Below are positions 58,334 through 64,000 of a DNA stretch of 64,000 nt, one piece after another (position 1 is the stretch's first letter; each line of letters opens with the position of its first letter). Origin of the DNA: Amyelois transitella (taxonomy: Eukaryota; Arthropoda; Insecta; Lepidoptera; Pyralidae); assembly GCF_032362555.1 (NCBI RefSeq), contig NC_083529.1:2356001-2420000 (forward strand), written 5' to 3'. A model generated the notes under the pieces. That model searched no databases, had not been told where the DNA came from, and worked only from the letters and a program-made list of their open reading frames with translations. The translations under genes and the position numbers were made by a program.

Positions 58334-60495
58334 GTAAGTGCCATTAAATGTGGCCGTCCAAGCGAAAAGGGCCCACTGAGCACTTTCTAGTTTCCGAGAT
58401 ATTTGAGATTTTGTGAAAAAAGGTGGAAAATTGGCATTATGCGATTTTAATGGATTTTAATGCAACATGCAATGGGCTACATTTTCGTATAATAATCGTC
58501 TGTAAATAACGAACACAACGTGAGAAAATTGCAATTATATGTTTAGTGAAAAGGGACCAGTTATCAACACTCTTTAAATTGAATGATTGAAATTGAATTC
58601 TATAATGATAATGAGTTAAATAACAACTAATGTCGATGTTTAACCAACCACAAAGACATCTACTGTCAACAGCGATATTTTATAATAGAGATTTTTTGAC
58701 TAACTGTTATAATTTACAAACCAGAGCTGATGCAGTTAATTATATAAAACAGTACTCCAATGATAATAAATTTGCGCAGTTTGTCAAAAAAATATACTCT
58801 TTTGATTTTGCTCAGCAAGTTCATTTACCACATAGCTCTCAACAGATAGGGCCATTATATTTTTTGCCAACTTGTTCATACTGCAAGGAAGTCGGTCATA
58901 GGAATCAAGTAAGAAACGGGTCATATTTTTGTCCAAAGCGCAGGTCAGAAAATATTTGAGATTTAATTCTGACTTTTGAAACCTGTAATAGGTTAATTCT
59001 TCTTTTTTGTAATGTGTCGTATTAATGACTTTTAATTCATTAATTTTTATTCTTTTGACGTAAATTTAATCTGTTTTTGTATAATGTCCTACGAGTAGTA
59101 TATTCTTAATAAATGTGTGTTAAAATGTACGCGAAATATAACTTAATTTCGGTCAACTCGACCCATTTCCTAAACTTAACATAACTACCAATTAGTTTTA
59201 AGTTTTTATTCGATAGTGTTGCCATAATAAAAACTAGTCGATTTTATACTTAATATATTTCTCTATTATTATAAATAAGAATCTATGTAACTGACATCTT
59301 GATCTCTAGCTATTACAATTTAAAATTTTATTGTATTCAACTGGGCCCTTTTACTAAACTTATTATAAAGTTAGTTTTAAGCTTCTATTTTTTTATTCGA
59401 TGGTGTTGCCATAATAATAACTAGTCGATTTTATACTTAACATATTGTTCTATTGTAATAAATAAGAATCTATGTAACTGACAACTAGATCTTTAGCTAT
59501 TACAGTTTAAAATTTTATTGTATTCAACTGGGCCCTTTTACTAAACTTATTATAAAGTTAGTTTTAAGCTTCTATTTTTTTATTCGATAATGTTTCCATA
59601 ACATTAACTAATTGATTTTATACTTAACATATTGCTCTATAATAATAAATAATAATCTATGTAACTGACAACTAGATCTTTAGATAATACAGCTTAAACT
59701 TTCAATGCCTGTTTCCCAACAATTTGATTTTTGTAAGTGTGAACTTTGAAAATTTTTTATTCCAATAAATGTTATTATGATTAATTTTTTTTTTATTCCA
59801 TATGATCAACCAACTATTTAACTATCCAAATATGGCCTTAACTCAATACCACCCAAGTGGTACCTTTATGCTTGGACTGCCACAAATTAACAATAGTATT
59901 TTTGAGTTGTTGGCATATACTTCTCTGAATCTAATAACCTACTCAACTAACCTATGTACCAACCCAACTATGTAACATTTACTTTTTTTTACAGCGCAAG
60001 CGTATCAACACTCAACCAGTCATTGAACAGTTAGGATCGTATGATCCCGTTCCAAATGTAAACAATGAGAAGTTAGTGGCTTTAAATTTGGAAAGAATAA
60101 AATACTGGCTTGGCAAAGGGGCCCATGTTACAACGCCTGTTGCAGAACTTCTAGGTAAATTACAGTGCAATAAGGGTTTAAATTCATGAGAGAACTTTTG
60201 GAAAAATGGTCTACACCTATGGCTGTACTCTTCTTGACTGAACAGCTCTCCACAATGAACAGCTACAAACAAAATTCCAATTTGTTTTATTTCATTCTCT
60301 AAATGAAGTAATAAGTAGTAATTATTCCATCTTCTTAATGTTCACCTTTTGTATAAAAAATCTTAAATTGCAGGTTTGTCCGGCTTTTTCCCCATCCATC
60401 CAAGGTCTTACATGACAGCGTGGAGAAACCGAAGAACTGAACAAGAGAGATTGGCAAAATTGGCGGAAGCTGAGAAATCTGAACAGGCGTCTTAA
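58217..60495 (+). CDS. mRpS16: Mitochondrial ribosomal protein bS16m, complete gene (3 exons)
   Basis: Encodes a 132-residue small-subunit mitoribosomal protein of the bS16 family, which binds 12S rRNA and is needed for assembly of the small subunit. Exons 58217-58333, 59995-60154 and 60374-60495 join with consistent phases (0, then 1). [20 protein letters not shown] then [11 protein letters not shown] give the N-terminal strand; [15 protein letters not shown] and [20 protein letters not shown] are the core bS16 motifs; [20 protein letters not shown] is the metazoan mitochondrial C-terminal segment. Length is typical. The first ATG follows an AT-rich leader with an in-frame context AAAATG. 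Intron 1 (1661 bp) contains a nested ORF and a tandem repeat. Confidence 0.97.
58630..58959 (+). CDS. 109-codon ORF nested in mRpS16 intron 1, unidentified
   Basis: ATG (TCG ATG follows) to TGA, lying wholly inside intron 1 in the same orientation. The first half is Asn/Tyr/Phe-rich; the C-terminus reads [20 protein letters not shown] then [11 protein letters not shown], giving C-X2-C-X4-H-X10-C, a possible zinc-binding pattern. The H-X10-C-P part recalls the first Nanos finger, but the C-to-H gap is too short for Nanos and there is no second finger. An AATAAA occurs about 150 bases downstream (near 59109). It is long for chance in such AT-rich sequence. It could be a nested gene, a retrogene or a transposon remnant; I do not recognise it. 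Confidence 0.35.
   Translation: MSMFNQPQRHLLSTAIFYNRDFLTNCYNLQTRADAVNYIKQYSNDNKFAQFVKKIYSFDFAQQVHLPHSSQQIGPLYFLPTCSYCKEVGHRNQVRNGSYFCPKRRSENI
59150..59705. repeat. Threefold tandem repeat of about 180 bp in mRpS16 intron 1
   Basis: TTAGTTTTAAG anchors recur at 59192, 59371 and 59558 (spacing 179 and 187). Shared blocks include AACTAGTCGATTTTATACTT, AAGAATCTATGTAACTGACA and TTCAACTGGGCCCTTTTACT. AT-rich, no ORF. Confidence 0.85.
59995..60154 (+). CDS. mRpS16: mRpS16 exon 2
   Basis: 53 codons plus one base after a long T-tract and ACAG acceptor: [20 protein letters not shown] to TTPVAELL; donor GTAAAT splits a Gly codon. Confidence 0.97.
60374..60495 (+). CDS. mRpS16: mRpS16 exon 3
   Basis: Two bases complete Gly, then [20 protein letters not shown] and a charged tail ending EKSEQAS and TAA. 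No clean AATAAA is seen within the next 100 bases. Confidence 0.97.
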
Positions 60496-60604
60496 GATAT
60501 AGATGTAATTAGTTATTTATTAGTTTTAGTACATATTTGTTTTAAAAATTTGGTTTTATTTCTGTACCTAAGTTTAAAGACAAACAAACCAACAATTTTT
60601 TTCT

Positions 60605-60835
60605 ATATGAACCGATACTCTTACAGTGAGGGAAAACATCGCAACAACAGGCAACTGGATGTAAACTGTAAACATGGATCCAATACGGGTGAGGTTCATC
60701 TGCATGGTTGCGGAGGTCAGATTGGAGTTGCTTTATGTAAAAACCTGACTCACCCAATCTAGGATCCATGGTCAAAGGCATACCCTGGACTCTTCTCCAG
60801 AAAGGTGAGGATGTAACCTTAAGCCAAGAGGAAGA
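60605..60835 (+). mobile_element. SINE family 2 body and tail
   Basis: TTACAGTGAGGGAAAACATC, GGTTGCGGAGGTCAGATTGG, AAAAACCTGACTCACCCAAT and CTCTTCTCCAGAAAGGTGAG in consensus order, downstream of mRpS16. Confidence 0.55.
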
Positions 60836-61340
60836 ACCCAACTATTCATTCTAAATTGCACCCTCAACCAGTATTCTTAACCCAAACAATCATAATTATT
60901 CTATCACTTTCCCATGGATGTCATAAATGACGTTTGAGGTAATAGGTATAAAATCCTTAAAAAGGTTTGTTTCTGAGATTAGATTAGTGTCCAAAACAAA
61001 TAGGTTTTTTTTTATCATTATGTTGTTTATTGTTTTAGCATCAGCAGTTTCAGGAAATATTATTTAATGTCTGACACTATTATATCTAAATGCCAATTCT
61101 ATTATATACTCTGCCATCCAGCTGAGCGTGGCCTGTCAGCCTTCGAGACTGTTGGCTTTGTCCCTGTTCCTCGCCTCCAGACTTCCTTCGACAAGGTCGG
61201 AGAGGAAACCAATGAGAGTTAGAACATAGCCATCAGAATGCTTAAGCATTTAAAAAAAAACTAATGAGAGTTGCGAGAGCTTGAAGGTTCTAAAGTGCCT
61301 CCTTGTTAAAATCAAACAACGCAATATTACAATGAATTCC

Positions 61341-61347
61341 TTTTATT
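61341..61347 (-). terminator. Candidate polyadenylation signal for the minus-strand gene ending at 62331
   Basis: AATAAAA on the minus strand about 980 bases downstream of the proposed stop at 62331. Only a hexamer match; weak on its own. Confidence 0.25.
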
Positions 61348-62330
61348 ACGTGAAAAAAATACAAGATTAACATTTCCTTGTGTAAATACAATTACAATGT
61401 ACGCAGCCCAATCCACAGAAGGCACATTAAAATATGCATAACATAGATTTTACTTGCAAGCAAATGTGAACTACTAAATATTACAAAATGGCAACATTAT
61501 GGGGTTTTTTCACTTCCACTCATTGAAACTTGAAATCGCGCCAAATTTAACTTTTTCACAGTTGGTAATAACTGAGAAAAATGTCAAGTTTGATGCTTTT
61601 TCGAGTCACTAGGGAGTATACAAAAACAGTATAAAATTCGTGAACTACTATTGGTATAGCTGCAATTTATTACATGGCAACATATTTTCTCCAAATCACA
61701 TTAAAAACTATTGATTCAACCTTAAAAAATAAACAACAGATAAACTAACATTCCTTGAGCAAATCTAGAATAAAAGAAATATCTTTTTATAGAAAGACAT
61801 TGAAATAAGAATTCATTGCTTCACGAAGAGATCTTAAAGTATAGAAAAAACTTAAGGGTTTACTTAGCTTCTAAGCCCTAAAAGAGGCCCGAGTAATATT
61901 CAACTATCAATTTAATTCTAAAAGAAAACTGTAAAAAACTTGTGTCACGATTTTAGAAAACAATAAATACGGTTACTGTGCCTTGATCACAAAGCGCATT
62001 GTGAAAATGTGTAAAAAATGTGAAGGACAATATTTAAACTTAATTTAATATCGATGCATTGGCAAGATTTTTTATGCACCTGATATAATTTTGTGTAAAA
62101 TATTATCTTCGAAGCGTTGCCTTGATACAGCCTTTATAAGTAAGACCATAATGAAAAGGCAAGATTTTTATAACACACGAATGTGTAAGTCAAAACGGTT
62201 CGATGATTTAAAAGTTGTAAGTATACAATAGATAGTAATTTAATTTTAAAATTCAGTCAACATGTTGCAAGCTGGTGACAAAAGCGTGTGCAAAAATTTG
62301 TACTTTCCGCTTCTGTGTAATATTTGACAG

Positions 62331-62371
62331 TTAGTTGTTCTTCCTAACCGCATCTGCTACCAAGCGGTGGG
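62331..62371 (-). CDS. Possible last exon of an unidentified minus-strand gene
   Basis: A strong acceptor (TTTACTTTTTTACAG on the minus strand) is followed by a short GC-richer stretch reading, after a split codon, HRLVADAVRKNN and TAA. The next kilobase on that strand is AT-rich and contains an AATAAAA at about 61342, as expected of a 3' UTR. No matching upstream exon was secured before the window ends, so the gene cannot be named. Confidence 0.4.
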
Positions 62372-62560
62372 CTGTAAAAAAGTAAATAAATTCATTATAA
62401 AATACAATAATTATCGAAATCATAGGGTTTTCCTATAGGAACCTCTAGTATATCAAGGTCATACAACAACAATTTACTTTAATAATATTTATACTTGCAA
62501 CTTCATTCAAACTTGTCAATTGATAAAACATAAATGCGTTTTTTTTGTAACTTTTTTATT

Positions 62561-62582
62561 CACACACACACACACACACACA
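62561..62582. repeat. (CA)n microsatellite
   Basis: About eleven CA units. Confidence 0.95.
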
Positions 62583-63376
62583 TACTATACTCAGCTTAAA
62601 TTAATTTAAAATGTCAGTTCCTACGTGCAACCAAAAAGCAAAGTAAATTTGTGCAAGGAGAAACTTTCTTTTAACTAAGAAGTTTTGCTAGATATCGTCC
62701 GATAAGATCTCATTTCCGTTTAAGATCCTGTACATTCGCCCAATAAGGAATTTTAAAAATCTATATCAAAGTATTACCTAACCGTTTTTACTAAAATATT
62801 CTAAACTACACTTTTTTTTAAAATAATCATTTCGCATAAACATTACAGCCAAATAGTAAGATATCTGGCAGAAAATATGGCAACTAATCGCCCATGCAGA
62901 AAAAAAAACAAATTAAAAGCAGTATTAGTCCACATAGTTAGCAGAATCATGATTTTAATTAAGCTTAAAAATAAATAAATTATTCACACTTAAAGCAGTT
63001 GAGCGAAATAACAACGAAAACTGAAAGAAATCACGATGCATTTTGTATATAAATAAATATTGTATGGATATAGTTTTTAAAATAGGTGGTAACATCATGA
63101 GAAAGCAGCATAAAATACTAATATTATTACAACAATGATTAGGTTTAACATTTTTACACAAAATTTATGAAAAAAGGAGCGGTAAGTATTTTCCTTGCTA
63201 CTGAGGTGTGATGAAGATGATGATTGTGTGTTTATGTTTCAATTAATGCAGAATGATACATTATGAAAAATACATAATTATATGTTATTTCAGGCGATGC
63301 TGGTGAAATCTAATAAAAATATAACTTTTTCCGTCTTACAGGTGCATAATTAATATTCATAAAATACAAATTCAAA

Positions 63377-63441
63377 ACGATGGTATAATTATGAATATTA
63401 ATAATTTTGTGCATAATTAATATTCATAATTATACCATCGT
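63377..63441. repeat. Perfect 26-bp inverted repeat with 13-base loop
   Basis: ACGATGGTATAATTATGAAT plus ATTAAT at 63377-63402 is perfectly complementary to 63416-63441. A third partial copy, GCATAATTAATATTCATAA, lies at about 63344. Confidence 0.85.
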
Positions 63442-64000
63442 CATTAAAAATTAAATTATCTAATTTATTAACTTAATCCATTTAACATAACATTTCTAAT
63501 CACTTATAAATCATACTGATTAAGAAAATAAGATAGTGAATGTTTCCAATAATATGAGAAAGCATCCGGTATAACTAATGAAAGTAAAAAAAATATATAT
63601 TTTCTACATATGTGTTATTTTAGATATTTCCTGCCAGATATAATAATAGATGCACATAATTTCAGTCATGCGTTAGTAATATCAAGCGGTTTTATATCGA
63701 CTTACCACAACGAGTTTGTACGTTTTTGCACTAATCAGCTTTACCTTTACCTATAATAATGAGATAATACTTAATAATGCATAGTGTGAACAAGTATTTG
63801 ATAAGAACGATAGGAATAGAGTATTGATGTAGACAGAATGATTTTTCGTCATTTAAGTTTTAACGGAATTTTATTTTTGTATATCTATTAGAAAAAAGAA
63901 ATAATTAAAGTAATTATTCTATTTTCTTTTTGAAGCTTAAGTATTTATTCCATTTGAAGAAAATGCTGCTGTGCAGTTTCTTACTGCTTCTTCTACACTG

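Larger units (their letters stand above)
60860..64000. other. AT-rich region without secured genes
   Basis: Beyond the possible terminal exon at 62331 and the repeats listed, I see a SINE-like tail fragment at 61120-61165 (GCGTGGCCTGTCAGCCTTCG) and otherwise AT-rich sequence with no coding signal. Confidence 0.5.

Noticed and set aside
63706..63750. 45-bp possible minus-strand exon (VKVKLISAKTYKLVV)
   Set aside because: Open only in phase 0, which does not fit the phase-1 junction of the possible last exon at 62371; weak acceptor.
1..64000. CRISPR arrays, prokaryotic promoters, operons, attachment sites
   Set aside because: None seen; the tandem repeats are uninterrupted satellites without spacers, and the genes are spliced eukaryotic genes.

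Overview
The window comes from an insect nuclear genome, most likely a moth or butterfly. The DNA is AT-rich, its genes have many short exons with GT-AG introns, and it is full of small retroelements of lepidopteran type: LINE and SINE-like copies with TATG tails, tRNA-headed SINEs, and Helitrons ending in CTAG. No operons, CRISPR arrays or prokaryotic signals are present.

The dominant gene is bruchpilot (brp, the insect ELKS/CAST/ERC active-zone scaffold), on the minus strand from about 54.6 kb down to 12.1 kb. I placed 22 coding exons by splice sites and matching reading phase. They run from a low-complexity N-terminal exon (54054-54619) across an 18 kb, transposon-filled intron into a long string of coiled-coil exons, the largest being 2170 bp (19775-21944). 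The start codon exon is not recognised and may lie beyond the window. The 3' end branches. One terminal exon (16097-16132) gives the short tail AGPAGFLKSFF, which I recall as the end of Drosophila Brp. Another set (15453-12091) continues into a block resembling the C-terminal half of vertebrate ELKS, and has two possible last residues sets of its own. One junction in that set (between 14297 and 13381) does not keep phase, so a small exon is probably missing from my model.

The second gene is mRpS16 (mitochondrial small-subunit ribosomal protein bS16m), plus strand, three exons at 58217-60495, 132 residues, complete. Its first intron holds a 109-codon ORF with a Cys/His motif and a threefold tandem repeat of about 180 bp. 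A third gene is suggested only by a possible last exon on the minus strand at 62331-62371, with a downstream AATAAA at about 61.34 kb.

Layout: 0-4.8 kb repeat relics; 4.86-6.79 kb a 5'-truncated, frameshifted jockey-like LINE; 6.8-12.09 kb non-coding flank or 3' UTR of brp; 12.09-35.9 kb the brp exon cluster; 36-54 kb the first large brp intron, with a miniature LTR retrotransposon (36998-37852), Helitrons and many SINE-like copies; 54.6-58.2 kb with an unexplained cluster of small ORFs and a 58-bp satellite (57119-57696); 58.2-60.5 kb mRpS16; 60.5-64 kb mostly non-coding. The brp and mRpS16 genes have no evident functional link; they are neighbours, or mRpS16 sits inside an upstream brp intron if the brp start lies beyond 64 kb.
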